A stretch of 64,000 nucleotides of DNA from Brevibacterium ravenspurgense (GCF_001584615.1 NZ_LQQC01000005.1:53158-117157), one strand, 5' to 3'; counted from the stretch's first letter, positions 38,108-48,354 are shown. Program-made: numbers and translations. The notes: generated from the sequence alone by a model not told the origin.

Positions 38108-38971
38108 ATGAACGCTCAGAGCGCAGAAGAACAGTCGAATCCCTACGGCAGCCAGCAGGCGCAGCGGCGTCGGCGCACCCGAATTGTGCACCTGCAGCGC
38201 ATGAAAGACGCGGGTCAGAAGTGGGCCATGCTCACGTCTTATGACCAGTTCACGGCCAGCATTTTCGACGAGGCCGGGATTCCCGCTCTGCTCGTGGGCG
38301 ATTCCGCGGGCAACAACGTGTACGGGTACTCCACCACTCTGCCCGTCACACTCGACCAGCTGATCCCGCTGACGCGCGCCGTCGTCGAAGCCGCACCGCA
38401 CACGCTGGTTGTCGCGGACCTGCCCTTTGGGTCCTACGGAGCCAGCCCCGAACAGGGCTTCCATTCGGCCGTGCGGCTCATGAAAGAAGGGCTTGCCCAC
38501 GCGATCAAGCTCGAAGGCGGAGTGCAGATGGCACCCACCGTCAAACTGCTCACCGACGCCGGCATCCCCGTTATGGCGCACCTGGGCTTCACCCCGCAGT
38601 CCGAACACGGTCTGGGCGGCTACCGCGTGCAGGGCCGCGGAGACTCAGCAGTGCAGAAACTCGTCGACGACGCCCTGGCGCTGCAGGAAGCCGGCGCGTT
38701 CGCTGTTGTGCTGGAAATGGTTCCGGTGGCCGCAGCCCGCGCCGTGACAGAAGCGCTGCGCATTCCCACCGTGGGGATCGGCGCGGGACCGGACTGCGAC
38801 GCGCAGGTGCTCGTCTGGACGGACTTCGCGGGCATGGGCTCAGGCCGCACACCGCGATTCACCAAGAAGTACGCCGACGCCCGTTCGCTGCTGCGCGAAG
38901 CCGCAGTTGAATACGCATCCGAAGTCGCCGACGGCGTCTTCCCATCCGAAGAACACAGCTTCCTCGAGTAA
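38108..38971 (+). CDS. panB: 3-methyl-2-oxobutanoate hydroxymethyltransferase
   Basis: 287 residues, a TIM-barrel enzyme making ketopantoate from ketoisovalerate for pantothenate and CoA synthesis. Characteristic segments are [54 protein letters not shown] and the catalytic-Glu region VLEMVP. ATG 38108 gives the family's normal length; ATG 38078 is an alternative, and neither has a strong ribosome site. panC lies 3.8 kb downstream, separated by three genes, so the two are not a tight panBC operon. Confidence 0.95.
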   Translation: MNAQSAEEQSNPYGSQQAQRRRRTRIVHLQRMKDAGQKWAMLTSYDQFTASIFDEAGIPALLVGDSAGNNVYGYSTTLPVTLDQLIPLTRAVVEAAPHTLVVADLPFGSYGASPEQGFHSAVRLMKEGLAHAIKLEGGVQMAPTVKLLTDAGIPVMAHLGFTPQSEHGLGGYRVQGRGDSAVQKLVDDALALQEAGAFAVVLEMVPVAAARAVTEALRIPTVGIGAGPDCDAQVLVWTDFAGMGSGRTPRFTKKYADARSLLREAAVEYASEVADGVFPSEEHSFLE

Positions 38972-38996
38972 TTGCACGAGCAATCCCAAGGCCCAC

Positions 38997-40058
38997 ATGA
39001 CTGAATCCAACACTCCCGAACTGACATCCCACGACCCGAGCGTCTACCACTTCGGGTCGGACAACTACGCCGGAGCGCACCCGGAAGTTCTTGAAGCGCT
39101 CACGCGGGTCAGCGGCGGACACGTGCCCGCCTACGGCGACGACCCGTACACCGTGCGCCTGCGCGAATGGGCGCGCGACACCTTCGGCCAGCAGGCCCTC
39201 ATCTACCCCGTGTTCAACGGAACGGGGGCCAACCTGCTGTCCCTGTCAGCTGTAGTTCCGCGCTGGGGCAGTGTGATTGCCGCACCCAGCGCACACATCA
39301 ACACCGATGAAACCGGCGCTCCAGAAATCACGGCCGGGCTGAAGATCCTGCCCGCGCAGGCAGAAGCCGGCAAGATCACCCCGGAGGGCGTGCGGGCGGC
39401 CGCATCGAACCGCACGTTCATTCACGAATCCCAAAGCTGCGCGGTGTCGCTGAGCAACTCCACCGAACTGGGCACCGTGTATTCGCCGGATGAATTCCAG
39501 GCGATTGCCCACACCGCTCATGAACTCGACATGGCCGTGCACCTGGACGGATCACGGCTGGCCAATGCGGCAGTCAGCTGTGAGGCCCAGCTTCCGGACA
39601 TGACTGCCGGGGCCGACATCGTGTCACTCGGTGCCACGAAGAACGGCGCCATGAACGCAGAAGCCGTGGTGGTGCTCCAGCCCGAACGGGTTTCCGGCAT
39701 CGACTACCTGCACAAAGTGCTGCTGCAGCTGTCGTCAAAGGCTCGCTACCAGTCGGCACAGCTGCTGGCCATGTTTGAAGGCGACCTCTGGCAGCGCAAT
39801 GCCCAGCACGCCAATCGGCAGGCCGACCAGCTGGCAGACAAACTGTCCGCCGCCGGATTCACGGTGCCCATGAACGTGCAGGCGAACACCGTCATCGCAC
39901 AGATCGATCCGCACGTCGCACAGGCTGCGCAGGCCGAAGGCCTCCTGTTCTACGCATGGCCGGCCGTGCCCAGCGGCTACCGCTTCATGTGCGCGTGGGA
40001 CACACCGGATCACGCCATCGACATGCTCGTTGAACTCTTGAGCGCCCACCGGGGCTGA
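38997..40058 (+). CDS. Low-specificity threonine aldolase
   Basis: A 353-residue PLP enzyme of the β-eliminating lyase fold that cleaves threonine or allo-threonine to glycine and acetaldehyde. Family landmarks are FGSDNYAGAHPEVLEAL at the N-terminus, VFNGTGANLLSLSA, VHLDGSRLANA with the PLP-contacting Asp/Arg, and the Schiff-base Lys in LGATKNGAMNAEA. ATG 38997 follows AAGG. It lies 25 bases behind panB on the same strand and is probably co-transcribed with it. Confidence 0.9.
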   Translation: MTESNTPELTSHDPSVYHFGSDNYAGAHPEVLEALTRVSGGHVPAYGDDPYTVRLREWARDTFGQQALIYPVFNGTGANLLSLSAVVPRWGSVIAAPSAHINTDETGAPEITAGLKILPAQAEAGKITPEGVRAAASNRTFIHESQSCAVSLSNSTELGTVYSPDEFQAIAHTAHELDMAVHLDGSRLANAAVSCEAQLPDMTAGADIVSLGATKNGAMNAEAVVVLQPERVSGIDYLHKVLLQLSSKARYQSAQLLAMFEGDLWQRNAQHANRQADQLADKLSAAGFTVPMNVQANTVIAQIDPHVAQAAQAEGLLFYAWPAVPSGYRFMCAWDTPDHAIDMLVELLSAHRG

Positions 40059-40227
40059 GCACCGGCAGTTCATCCGCGCCGATGCTTTCACCAACCTGCG
40101 CTGGGACATTCAGCACACCCGCCGGGAGGTGATCCACGCCACCACATACGATGGGGGCGGACATCGTGAGCCGCGACGGTGCGGACTGCGACAGCTTAGG
40201 CCGCAGAGCTAAGGAGTGTTAGGCCGG

Positions 40228-41433
40228 ATGAAGAATTCACTGCAGGACATCACAGTTCTCGACCTTTCCCGCGTGCTGGCAGGCCCGTGGTGCACCCAGA
40301 ACCTCGCCGACCTGGGGGCCGACGTCATCAAGGTCGAACGGCCCGGTCCCGGTGATGACACTCGCAGCTGGGGTCCTCCCTACCTCGAGGGCACAACACC
40401 CGAAGACGGCTACTCGGCCTACTACATTGCGGCCAACCGCAACAAGAAGTCCATCACCGTCAACTTCCGCTCCGAAGAGGGCAAAGACGTCATCAAGCGG
40501 CTGGCAAAGGACGCCGATGTCGTCGTTGAGAACTACAAGACCGGCTCCTTGGCCCGCCTGGGCTTGGACTACGACACTCTGCGCGAAATCAACCCCGAAC
40601 TCATCTGGGTGTCCATCACCGGCTACGGTCCCACCGGCCCGAAGGCTGAAAACCCCGGCTATGACTACGTGTTCCAGGGCATGAGCGGCTTTATGAGCTA
40701 CACCGGCCGCGCCAAGGGCGAAGAAGGCGCCGGCCCCATCCGCGCCGGTGTTGCCATCATCGACCTCATGACCGGCATGTACGCCACAACCGCAATCCTT
40801 GCGGCCCTGCACGAACGCGAACGCACCGGCAAGGGCCAGCAGATCGACGTCACCCTGGCCGATGTTTCGGTTGCACTCAACGCAAACCAGGCATCCAACT
40901 ACCTGGTCGGCGGTGTCCCGCCAACCCAGACCGGCACCTCGCACCCCAACGTCGCCCCATACGACGTCTTCGAAGTGGCAGACGGCCACATGATCCTGGG
41001 GGTGGGCAACGACGAACAGTACCGCCGTCTGACAGAACTGCCAGACTTCGAGCTGCTGCGCGGGGACGACCGCTTCCAGTACAACCGCGATCGCATCCGC
41101 CTGATCGGCGAACTGCGCCCGATTGTCGCCCAGATCATGAAGCAGAAGACCATGGACTACTGGACGCACGTGCTCGACGAAGCCGGCGTGCCGTTCGGAC
41201 CCATCAACACAATGGACAAGGTCTTTGAAGACCCGCAGGTCAAACACCGCGGCATCAAGATCGAAGCTGACGGCCACTACGGATCCGTGCCGATGGTCCG
41301 CAGCCCGCTCGTCGAAGACAACGCCGACGCCACGGCACCGCCGGCACTGGGCGAACACACCGACGAAGTCCTCGCGCAGTTCGGCTTCACTGCAGAGCAG
41401 ATCGCGCAGATGCACGAGACCGGCACGGTGTGA
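40228..41433 (+). CDS. CaiB/BaiF-type CoA transferase
   Basis: A 401-residue family III CoA transferase that moves CoA between carboxylic acids. Motifs: the N-terminal LDLSRVLAGPWCTQNLADLGADVIKVERP, RNKKSITVN, NYKTGSLARLGLDY and the aspartate-containing IDLMTGMYATTA that carries the acyl intermediate. Length is normal for this interlocked dimer. ATG 40228 has AAGGAG 11 bases upstream, a little far. A strong hairpin ends the gene. Its acid substrate cannot be told from sequence. Confidence 0.92.
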   Translation: MKNSLQDITVLDLSRVLAGPWCTQNLADLGADVIKVERPGPGDDTRSWGPPYLEGTTPEDGYSAYYIAANRNKKSITVNFRSEEGKDVIKRLAKDADVVVENYKTGSLARLGLDYDTLREINPELIWVSITGYGPTGPKAENPGYDYVFQGMSGFMSYTGRAKGEEGAGPIRAGVAIIDLMTGMYATTAILAALHERERTGKGQQIDVTLADVSVALNANQASNYLVGGVPPTQTGTSHPNVAPYDVFEVADGHMILGVGNDEQYRRLTELPDFELLRGDDRFQYNRDRIRLIGELRPIVAQIMKQKTMDYWTHVLDEAGVPFGPINTMDKVFEDPQVKHRGIKIEADGHYGSVPMVRSPLVEDNADATAPPALGEHTDEVLAQFGFTAEQIAQMHETGTV

Positions 41434-41439
41434 AAACAC

Positions 41440-41471
41440 GTGTGCGCCGCTGGTCATCCAGCGGCGCACAC
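41440..41471. terminator. Perfect hairpin between convergent genes
   Basis: GTGTGCGCCGCTGG (41440-41453) and CCAGCGGCGCACAC (41458-41471) form a 14-bp stem with loop TCAT. It sits directly behind the CoA transferase and in front of the end of the convergent aminotransferase, so it can serve both. Confidence 0.8.
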
Positions 41472-41511
41472 GCGAAAACTCAGGCCTGAACGGCCCTAAA
41501 CCTGACTGTCC

Positions 41512-42642
41512 TCAGGCCTTAAGAGCCTTGTCGATTCCGTCGAACAGACGCTGCACGGTGCCTTCGACGTCGTCCCACTTGTCGAGGCCGAAAAGTCCCA
41601 CGCGGAACGTGCTGAAGCCTTCCGGTTCGCCCACCTGAAGCGGAACACCCGAAGCCACCTGAAGGTCACCGGCCTTGAACTTCGCACCGGACTGTTCCTG
41701 TGGGTCGTCGGTGTAGACGACAACAACCGAGGGGGCTTCCCACCCTTCAGCGGCAACGGACTTGTAGCCGCGTTCGGCCAGGCCAACGCGTACGCGCTCA
41801 CCAAGTTCAACCTGCTGGCGCATGATCTTGTCCAGACCGCGCTCTTTGGCTTCGCGCATAACGTCGAGGTTGTGCAGCATGGCGTCCGTCGGCATTGTCG
41901 CGTGGTACATGTGCTTGCCGGCGCGGTAGGTTTCCGAAACGGTGTGCCACTTCTTCAGATCCATCGAGAAGCTGCTGGATTCGGTTTCCTCCAGGCGGGC
42001 GAGCGCACGTTCGTTCAGCATGACGTAGCCCATGCCCGGCCAGCCGCTCCAGCCCTTCTGGGGTGCAGAGATGAGCACGTCGACGCCGAGTTCCTTCATA
42101 TCGACCCACAGCGCACCGGAGGCAATGCAGTCGAGCACGAAGAGGCCGCCCTGTTCGTGCACAGCGTCGGCGAGCGCCTTGATGTATTCATCAGTGAGCA
42201 CAATGCCGGAGGCGGTTTCCACGTGTGCTGCGGCAACGACTTTGGAACCCTGCTTCTTGATTGCGTCGATCACCTGGTCGACTGCCGGCGGGGCGAAGCC
42301 GGGCGTGGCTGAATCGTCAGTGGCGACAGCGGACACGACTTCGTGGTCGGTCAGCTTGCCCATTTCGATGATCTGCGACCAGCGGTAGCTGAAGAATCCG
42401 TCGCGCACGACCAGCGTGGGCTGGCCTTCCATGAACTGGCGGGCAACCGATTCCATGCCGAAGGAACCGCTGCCGGGCACGACGACTGCAGCGTCTGCGT
42501 TGTAGGTGTCGCGCAGCAGGCCGTAGAACTCCTGCATTGCGTCGACGAACTTCTGGGACATGTGGTTGACGGCCCGGTCGGTGAAGACCACCGAGAATTC
42601 CTGCAGGCCGTTCGGGTCAACGTCTTCGCGTGGCAAACTCAT
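41512..42642 (-). CDS. Class V aminotransferase (alanine/serine-glyoxylate type)
   Basis: 376 residues of fold-type I PLP enzyme. Landmarks are [17 protein letters not shown] (PLP phosphate cup), [24 protein letters not shown] with the PLP Asp, and the Schiff-base Lys in [13 protein letters not shown]. The sequence places it among alanine-glyoxylate and serine-pyruvate aminotransferases, using glyoxylate or pyruvate as acceptor. ATG 42642 lacks an obvious strong ribosome site. It is a single gene divergent from panC. Confidence 0.88.
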   Translation of the reverse strand: MSLPREDVDPNGLQEFSVVFTDRAVNHMSQKFVDAMQEFYGLLRDTYNADAAVVVPGSGSFGMESVARQFMEGQPTLVVRDGFFSYRWSQIIEMGKLTDHEVVSAVATDDSATPGFAPPAVDQVIDAIKKQGSKVVAAAHVETASGIVLTDEYIKALADAVHEQGGLFVLDCIASGALWVDMKELGVDVLISAPQKGWSGWPGMGYVMLNERALARLEETESSSFSMDLKKWHTVSETYRAGKHMYHATMPTDAMLHNLDVMREAKERGLDKIMRQQVELGERVRVGLAERGYKSVAAEGWEAPSVVVVYTDDPQEQSGAKFKAGDLQVASGVPLQVGEPEGFSTFRVGLFGLDKWDDVEGTVQRLFDGIDKALKA

Positions 42643-42752
42643 GCTTCCAGCCTACCGCCGCGAAACTGCCGAGGTGCCTGTCCCCACCCGCTGTATCCGC
42701 GGGTCTACCATTGGTGCGGCTGGTTGGACGCCGGCTGTGCCTGGGAGGTTGT

Positions 42753-43628
42753 ATGTCTGTTGTCGTTGCCCGCACTGTGAAAGAGCTGCGCGCTGCTCTG
42801 CGGCGCCTGCTGCGCGAACGAGGCGGCGACACTGTCGGGCTCGTCCCCACGATGGGCGCGCTGCATTCAGGCCACGAAGCGCTGTTCCGCGCCGCCCAGG
42901 GCAATTCCGTGGTTGCCGCATCGATCTTCGTCAACCCTCTGCAATTTGACGATGCTGAGGACTACGACAACTATCCGCGCACCCTGGACGCTGATGTCGA
43001 GGTGCTCGATCGTGCCGGTGTTGACCTCGTCTTCGCTCCCAGCGTCGAAGAAATGTATCCCGGTTACCCGGACGGTCCACTGGTCCGCGTGACCGCAGGA
43101 AGTATGGGCCGGGTGCTTGAGGGCGCATCACGGCCCGGGCATTTTGACGGTGTGACAACGGTTGTGGCGAAGCTGTTCAACATCTTCAGCTCCCCTGCCA
43201 CACTGCACGCCTACTTCGGGCAGAAGGACGCGCAGCAGCTCATGATCATCAAGCGCATGGTTGCTGACCTCGACATGGAAGTCGAAATCGAGCCCGTCCC
43301 CACTGAACGCAGCCTCAAGGGCCTGGCCATGTCCAGCCGCAACCAGCGGATGAGTCCAGAGGAAAGCGAAACCGCGCTCGTTCTGTCCCGCGCACTCACC
43401 CAGCTAGCCGAACGCGCTCAGGCCGGTGGTGAGCTCCACCTCGACCGCGTGCGGGAAGAAGTCGACAGCACAGAAGGGGTCACGCTTGACTACCTGACCC
43501 TGGTCGACCCGGCAACCCTCGAAGTGACCGAAAACCTGCCCGCTCTTGCGCTCATTGCCGCTCACGTCGGGCCGGTCCGCCTGATCGACAACATGATGAT
43601 TCCGGCACCCGCGGGATCGAGCAGCTGA
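42753..43628 (+). CDS. panC: Pantothenate synthetase
   Basis: 291 residues joining pantoate and β-alanine with ATP. The nucleotidyltransferase motifs are [14 protein letters not shown] (residues 32-45), SIFVNPLQF, a [15 protein letters not shown] segment and [13 protein letters not shown], with the KMSKS-like [14 protein letters not shown] 42753 follows GGGAGG. With panB upstream the window supplies two of the pantothenate steps; panD and panE are not here. Confidence 0.95.
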   Translation: MSVVVARTVKELRAALRRLLRERGGDTVGLVPTMGALHSGHEALFRAAQGNSVVAASIFVNPLQFDDAEDYDNYPRTLDADVEVLDRAGVDLVFAPSVEEMYPGYPDGPLVRVTAGSMGRVLEGASRPGHFDGVTTVVAKLFNIFSSPATLHAYFGQKDAQQLMIIKRMVADLDMEVEIEPVPTERSLKGLAMSSRNQRMSPEESETALVLSRALTQLAERAQAGGELHLDRVREEVDSTEGVTLDYLTLVDPATLEVTENLPALALIAAHVGPVRLIDNMMIPAPAGSSS

Positions 43629-43757
43629 CCGTCGCCTGATAATCCGCGGTTGACGCGGTCTGCATAATGGTTGCTGGTTATGCTCCGGCCGCTGACCTTA
43701 CGATGACTGCACGACACACTGGCCACGAGCGCCAAGCGAGCTAAGAAAGCAAAGACT

Positions 43758-44633
43758 ATGAGCAGCTACCCAGGCAGCAACGATCCCTACAATCCGGACT
43801 TCAATCAGCAGAACGGCGCCGGCCAGAACAACCCGCAAGACTCGTACGGTCAGCAGGACCCCTACAGCCAGCCGGGTGCGTACGGACAGCCGAACCAGCC
43901 TGACTACGGCCAGCAGCAGGGCGCAGCCAGCCAGCCGGGTGCGTACGGACAGCCCAGCCAGCCATCGCAGCCTGGCGCATACGGCGGACAGACACCCCAC
44001 AGCCAGCCCGGCGGCTACGGTCAGCCCGGCGCTCAGCAGCCTGGCGGCTACGGACAGCCCGGCCAGCAGGACCCCTTCGCGCAGCCCGGCCCGTTCGGTG
44101 CGAACGCAGCTTACGGCCAGCCGGCACCTCAGCTTCTGACAGCTGATGACTACCGCGCGCAGGGAATGCCGCTGCCGCTGAGCCAGCCCGTCTACGGCGT
44201 TTCCATGATGGAGGCGTACAAGCGCTTCTGGAAGAAGTCTTTCCGGTTCGCCGGATACGCTTCGAAGTCCGAATTCTGGTGGCCTGCGCTGGTCAACACC
44301 ATCATCATGTTTGTTCCAGCCCTGCTGTTGTTTGCCATTCAGATCATCGTCACGTTCGCCGCAGCATCAGCATCAGACCCCGATGCCGCCGGCGCGGTCG
44401 TCGGGCTCACAGGCATCGTCTTGTTCCTCCTGTGGGGCTTCATATTCCTGTTCAGCCTTGCCACTTTGATCCCGACGCTGTCGGTCGGCTGGCGCCGTCT
44501 GCAGGACGCCGGATTCCCCGGTGCGCTGACGTTCATCAGCTTTGTTGCCAGCATCGTCGTCTACATCATGTGCGCGCTGGAGACCAAGCCCGAAGCACGT
44601 CGCCCCGAATGGGAGGACACCCGCGGCGACTGA
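43758..44633 (+). CDS. DUF805 membrane protein with GYGQP-repeat N-terminus
   Basis: 291 residues. The first about 125 are a Gln/Pro/Gly/Tyr/Ser-rich disordered region built of YGQP and SQPG repeats, similar in composition to prion-like domains. The C-terminal part ([22 protein letters not shown], then three hydrophobic helices and [11 protein letters not shown]) is a DUF805 domain. DUF805 proteins are inner-membrane proteins of unknown function, and long low-complexity N-termini are frequent in actinobacterial versions. A strong terminator follows. Confidence 0.88.
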   Translation: MSSYPGSNDPYNPDFNQQNGAGQNNPQDSYGQQDPYSQPGAYGQPNQPDYGQQQGAASQPGAYGQPSQPSQPGAYGGQTPHSQPGGYGQPGAQQPGGYGQPGQQDPFAQPGPFGANAAYGQPAPQLLTADDYRAQGMPLPLSQPVYGVSMMEAYKRFWKKSFRFAGYASKSEFWWPALVNTIIMFVPALLLFAIQIIVTFAAASASDPDAAGAVVGLTGIVLFLLWGFIFLFSLATLIPTLSVGWRRLQDAGFPGALTFISFVASIVVYIMCALETKPEARRPEWEDTRGD

Positions 44634-44662
44634 CCTACCGCGGCAACTGAACCACTGAAATG

Positions 44663-44700
44663 CCGGCGCACAGCTTCTGCTGTGCGCCGGTTTTCTTTAT
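44663..44700 (+). terminator. Intrinsic terminator after DUF805 gene
   Basis: CCGGCGCACAGC and GCTGTGCGCCGG make a 12-bp perfect stem with loop TTCT, followed by TTTTCTTTAT. This is the most classical intrinsic terminator in the window. Confidence 0.9.
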
Positions 44701-44906
44701 GCGAAAGTCCCCAGACCACCTCGGCCGCAGGATCTCTGACCCCTGCGGAATCCACCTCGAGCCTGACCCAGATTCCGCCTGTTCTCCAACATGTTGGGCA
44801 AACACAATGTGAACTTCACCATAAAAATTCGTATTCTTGCGGTGCACAGTTCCACAGAATTCAGTCTCGTCGCGCACGAGCGGCGGCCGCTGACAAAGGA
44901 GACAGC

Positions 44907-46388
44907 ATGAACGCCCCTGGACAACAAGCGGGCAGCTATACGCAGGCTTCCCACGATTCCATTTTCAAAAAGGCAATGGGCCGACTCGACGCACTGTTCG
45001 TCGGCTTCGGCGCTATGATCGGCTTCGGCTGGATTGTTCTGGCCGGCGGCTGGATCGAACAAGCCGGCACGATGGGTGCGCTTCTGGCATTCGCAGGCGG
45101 CGGCGTCATCATGGCGTTCGTCGGTGTTGTGTACTCCGAACTCGTGGCCGCTATGCCGTTGGCCGGCGGTGAGCACAACTACCTCATGCGAGCCATGGGG
45201 CCGAAACTGTCGATGATCGGCTCGTGGTGCATTGTCGGCGGCTACATCACGGTGGTGATGTTCGAAGCCGTCGCAGTGCCGAAGACCGCGCTGTACCTGC
45301 TGCCGGATATCGAAAAGATCCTCCTGTGGAACGTTGCGGGCTTTGACGTGTATCTGACGTGGGCGCTCATCGGCGTTGTCACCGCGGTCATTCTGACCTA
45401 CATCAACATCCGCGGTGTGAAGGTCGCATCCCTCGTCCAGACGTTCGTTGTGTCGTTCCTGCTGATCGTCGGTCTGCTGCTGGTCACCGGTGCTGGTGTC
45501 GGCGGCGAAATGAAGCACGTCGAACCGTGGTTCTCCGGCGGCTTCAGCGGTTTCGCTCTCGTGCTGACCACCGTGCCGTTCCTCTTTGTCGGCTTCGATG
45601 TTCTGCCGCAGGCCGCCGAGGAGATCAACGTCAAACCGCGCCAGATCGGCAAGCTCGTCGTCATGGCCGTGCTCATGGCCGCCGCCTGGTACGTGGTCAT
45701 CATCTTCACCACCTCGATTTCGATGCCCCACAGCGACATTGCGGCGCTCAACGCCGACGGCGGGCTCGTCACGGCAGATGCTCTTTCGGCCATGCTGGGC
45801 CACCCCACGTGGGGCAAGATCGTGATCGCCGGCGGTCTGGCCGGCATCATCACCAGCTGGAACGCGTTCCTCATGGGAGCATCCCGCCTCATGTGGGCAC
45901 TTGCTCAGTCGGGCATGCTGCCGGCATGGTTCGGCAAGATCCACCCCACCTACCGCACCCCGATCAACGCTCTGCTGTTCATCGGCACGCTCTCGGTTAT
46001 TGCGCCGTTCCTCGGTTCGGCAATGCTCGGCTGGGTTGTCGACGCCGGTTCGCCGATGATCGTCATCACCTACTTCCTCGTGTCGATTGCATTCATCAAG
46101 CTGCGCAAGAAGGAACCCCAGATGGAACGCCCCATGCGCGTAGGCGGCAAGGGCAACGGCGGCATCGTCATCGGTGCCATCTCGGCCGTTCTCTGCCTGT
46201 TCCTGTTCGTGCTGTACCTGCCGGTCACCCCGTGGTCGGCTCAGCTTGAATGGCCGTCGTGGCTGATGTTCGGCCTGTGGCTGGCTGTCGGCGTCGCCCT
46301 CATGCTCCGCCTGCCCGGCGGTGTGCAGCCGGGACCGAATGCCGAAGCTGAGCTTCTGAAGAAACTCGGTCGGGAATCCCACCGCTGA
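44907..46388 (+). CDS. APC-family amino-acid/amine permease
   Basis: 493 residues and about 12 membrane helices. An unwound first helix with FVGFGAMIGFGWIVLAGGWIE matches the glycine-rich TM1 substrate site of APC transporters, and later GEHNYLMRAMG and PQAAEEIN also fit the superfamily. The start ATG 44907 has AAAGGAG. It is followed by a perfect 23-bp palindrome, and the gene stands alone. Substrate unknown; amino acids or ethanolamine-like amines are possible. Confidence 0.87.
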   Translation: MNAPGQQAGSYTQASHDSIFKKAMGRLDALFVGFGAMIGFGWIVLAGGWIEQAGTMGALLAFAGGGVIMAFVGVVYSELVAAMPLAGGEHNYLMRAMGPKLSMIGSWCIVGGYITVVMFEAVAVPKTALYLLPDIEKILLWNVAGFDVYLTWALIGVVTAVILTYINIRGVKVASLVQTFVVSFLLIVGLLLVTGAGVGGEMKHVEPWFSGGFSGFALVLTTVPFLFVGFDVLPQAAEEINVKPRQIGKLVVMAVLMAAAWYVVIIFTTSISMPHSDIAALNADGGLVTADALSAMLGHPTWGKIVIAGGLAGIITSWNAFLMGASRLMWALAQSGMLPAWFGKIHPTYRTPINALLFIGTLSVIAPFLGSAMLGWVVDAGSPMIVITYFLVSIAFIKLRKKEPQMERPMRVGGKGNGGIVIGAISAVLCLFLFVLYLPVTPWSAQLEWPSWLMFGLWLAVGVALMLRLPGGVQPGPNAEAELLKKLGRESHR

Positions 46389-46399
46389 TCCAGTCCTAA

Positions 46400-46449
46400 A
46401 AAGCACGAGGTGCCGCTCACCTTCCCAGGTGAGCGGCACCTCGTGCTTT
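46400..46449. repeat. Palindromic repeat, family B copy 1 (terminator-like)
   Basis: Perfect 23-bp arms (46400-46422 and 46427-46449), core CACGAGGTGCCGCTCACCT, loop TCCC, ending in TTT. It lies between the permease (+) and the PLP-enzyme remnant (-), so it can end both. It shares its core with the copies at 48443 and 49964. Confidence 0.9.
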
Positions 46450-46454
46450 GTCAG

Positions 46455-46700
46455 TTAGGAAACGGGGCCGAAGGTGGCATCGAGAGCCGCTGCGAGATCG
46501 CCGATGATGTCCTCGGCGGCTTCCAGGCCGACGGAGAACCGCAGGTGACCCCACTTTTGGAACTCGGGTGGGTAGGCGGCAACGCGAGGACCCTCGGTGC
46601 CGACGTGCACGGCCTGAGTCGTGAAGTCGAGACTTGAGGCGTCGGATTTGTCGGGACGTTCGGCCCGGAACTGGAAAGACTGGGGTGTGTGCGTGCTCAT
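46455..46700 (-). pseudogene. Internally deleted trans-sulfuration (Cys/Met PLP) enzyme
   Basis: An open frame of 81 residues. The first about 45 look like the start of a Cys/Met-metabolism PLP enzyme (FTTQAVHVG then a Pro-rich turn). The last about 35 match the C-terminus of cystathionine γ-synthase-like proteins (LRFSVGLEAAEDIIGDLAAAL). The roughly 300-residue centre with the PLP lysine is missing, yet the frame is preserved. It starts at ATG 46700 and cannot be catalytically active. Confidence 0.7.
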
Positions 46701-46928
46701 GCGCTCACGATAAAGCTCGGTGGTGATTTCCGGTGGTCATCTCTAAACAGTTTCGTCACACGGACCAGGCAAGCCCGGGGGCAGAAGGACAAAGTCCTGA
46801 AAGACACCGCCAAGTATCCACAACGCCTCTGCGCAGCCGTTCCTCGGCAAAGTTCATGTCAGTGCTCCTACGTAGACTGTTAGCCAGAGCCAGATCTCGA
46901 CTTGAAAGTGGAAATTGGAGGTGACGGA

Positions 46929-48086
46929 ATGACTGTCCACATTGAAGTCGCGCCAGATCTGCTCCAGTGGGCAGTCGAAAGAGCGGGGTGGGACGACAAA
47001 ACTGTCGCACGTCGTGCGCCCAAACTCGATGAGTGGCTCTCTGGCTCCCGCATTCCGACATTGAAGCAGCTGGAAAAGTTCGCCGCGGACACTCACACCC
47101 CCTTCGGGCTGTTGTTTCTGTCTGAACCGCCTGCAGAAGACGTGCCTATCCCAGACATGCGCACCATCGGAAACGCTGCTGTCCCCCGGCCGTCTGCTGA
47201 CCTTCTGGACACGATCTACCTGTGCCAGGCCCGCCAAGACTGGTACCGAACCTATGCGCAAGACAACGGCATAGTCGCACCTGAGTTTGTCGGCTCCGCA
47301 ACGACCCAAGCGTCGCCGGTGCTCGTGGCGGACAAGATGCGTGAATTGCTTGGCTTTGATCTACCTGAGCGGAGCACATTTGTCAGTTGGCAGGATGCCC
47401 TGCGCCGTCTCATTGATCGCATCGAAAACATCGGTGTGCTGGTAATGGTCAATGGGGTGGTCGGAGCGAATACTCATCGCAAACTCAACCCCGAAGAGTT
47501 CCGCGGTTTCGCCCTGGCTGACCCGCTTGTACCTCTGATCTTTGTAAATGGCGCTGATACCAAGGCCGCACAGATTTTCACTTTAATCCACGAACTGGCT
47601 CACATATGGCTGGGAACAAGCGCCCTGTCCGATGCCGCTATGGCCACCAGCCACGGCGCAGCCGAGGAACTTTGGTGCAACCAAGTTGCCGCCGAGGTGC
47701 TGGTTCCGCTTACTGCGCTCCTCGATGACTACCGCGGTGAAGCGGATACCGAAGAGCTAGAACGCCTTGCCAGAAAATACCGAGTCAGCACCCTCGTGGT
47801 ACTCAGGCGCATCTTCGACGCTCAACTGCTGACCTGGGAAGACTATCGTGAGCGCTATAAGAACGAACACAACCGTGTGATCGGCATTCTCGCGGCTAGC
47901 CGCGACAAAAGCAGCGGCGGCAACTACTACTACACGCAGCCACTTCGGCTTAGCCGCCAATTCGCCCAAGCGGTGATCGCCAGTACTTTCGAAGGGTCCA
48001 CCACCTACCGGGAGGCTTACCGCTTACTCGGCACCAAGAAACACGCAACTTTCGAGAACCTGGCCACAGAATTAGGAGTGGCCTGA
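46929..48086 (+). CDS. ImmA/IrrE-type metallopeptidase, antitoxin-like partner of DUF4411 toxin
   Basis: 385 residues from ATG 46929, preceded by GGAGGTG. The N-terminal part resembles an Xre-like helix-turn-helix start (LDEWLSGSRIPTLKQLEKFA), and the DUF955 peptidase domain carries the zinc motif HELAHIWLG (near residue 220). In many bacteria this gene pairs with a PIN-like DUF4411 ribonuclease toxin, and here the toxin gene follows with a 1-base overlap (TGATG). The peptidase partner is presumed to restrain or regulate the toxin. It is intact although the toxin is truncated. Confidence 0.85.
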   Translation: MTVHIEVAPDLLQWAVERAGWDDKTVARRAPKLDEWLSGSRIPTLKQLEKFAADTHTPFGLLFLSEPPAEDVPIPDMRTIGNAAVPRPSADLLDTIYLCQARQDWYRTYAQDNGIVAPEFVGSATTQASPVLVADKMRELLGFDLPERSTFVSWQDALRRLIDRIENIGVLVMVNGVVGANTHRKLNPEEFRGFALADPLVPLIFVNGADTKAAQIFTLIHELAHIWLGTSALSDAAMATSHGAAEELWCNQVAAEVLVPLTALLDDYRGEADTEELERLARKYRVSTLVVLRRIFDAQLLTWEDYRERYKNEHNRVIGILAASRDKSSGGNYYYTQPLRLSRQFAQAVIASTFEGSTTYREAYRLLGTKKHATFENLATELGVA

Positions 48087-48262
48087 TGTACCTCCTGGAC
48101 GCCAACGTTCTCATCGAAGCTAAGAACCGTTACTACGCCTTCGATATTGCACCTGGATTCTGGGACTGGCTCCATCAGGCCCACCTGCAGTCATTAGCGT
48201 GCAGCATCGAGGCAGTCCGAAGCGTTACCTGCCCGACCCCTGTTCACCGGTGTTCGGACTGA
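48086..48262 (+). pseudogene. Truncated DUF4411 PIN-like toxin
   Basis: 58 residues starting MYLLDANVLIEAKNRYYAFD, the classic N-terminus of DUF4411 PIN ribonucleases with the first catalytic Asp, then PGFWDWL and CSIEAVRS. After about residue 46 the sequence becomes unrelated and stops, so the later catalytic Asp/Glu residues are missing. Normal length is about 160. The break coincides with the start of DNA duplicated from the YtrA/membrane-protein module downstream. The pair starts with a 1-base overlap and would be an inactive toxin. Confidence 0.85.
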
Positions 48263-48267
48263 CTCCG

Positions 48268-48354
48268 TTAGGCCACTGCCCTTGCCAAACCTCCCGTGAT
48301 CGGGGACCTGGCCATGATCGCGCCGATGACGATGGCCATCAAGACAATCAGCAT
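48268..48354 (-). pseudogene. N-terminal remnant of a second YtrA-module membrane gene
   Basis: 28 residues, MLIVLMAIVIGAIMARSPIT plus GGLARAVA, from ATG 48354 with GGAAGGAG upstream. It matches the start of the intact membrane protein at 49879 (IVIIIGVVLAQAPFTGG). The leader and the palindrome further upstream also match. It was cut off when it joined the broken toxin gene. A functional micro-peptide is conceivable but unlikely. Confidence 0.65.

Noticed and set aside
36428..38971. An 847-codon plus-strand frame ending with PanB
   Set aside because: All but the last 287 codons are the antisense of the AGCS symporter gene. High-GC DNA leaves long open antisense frames.
44697..46439. A 580-codon minus-strand frame opposite the APC permease
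   Set aside because: It is the antisense shadow of the permease, with abnormal His/Asp/Gln content.
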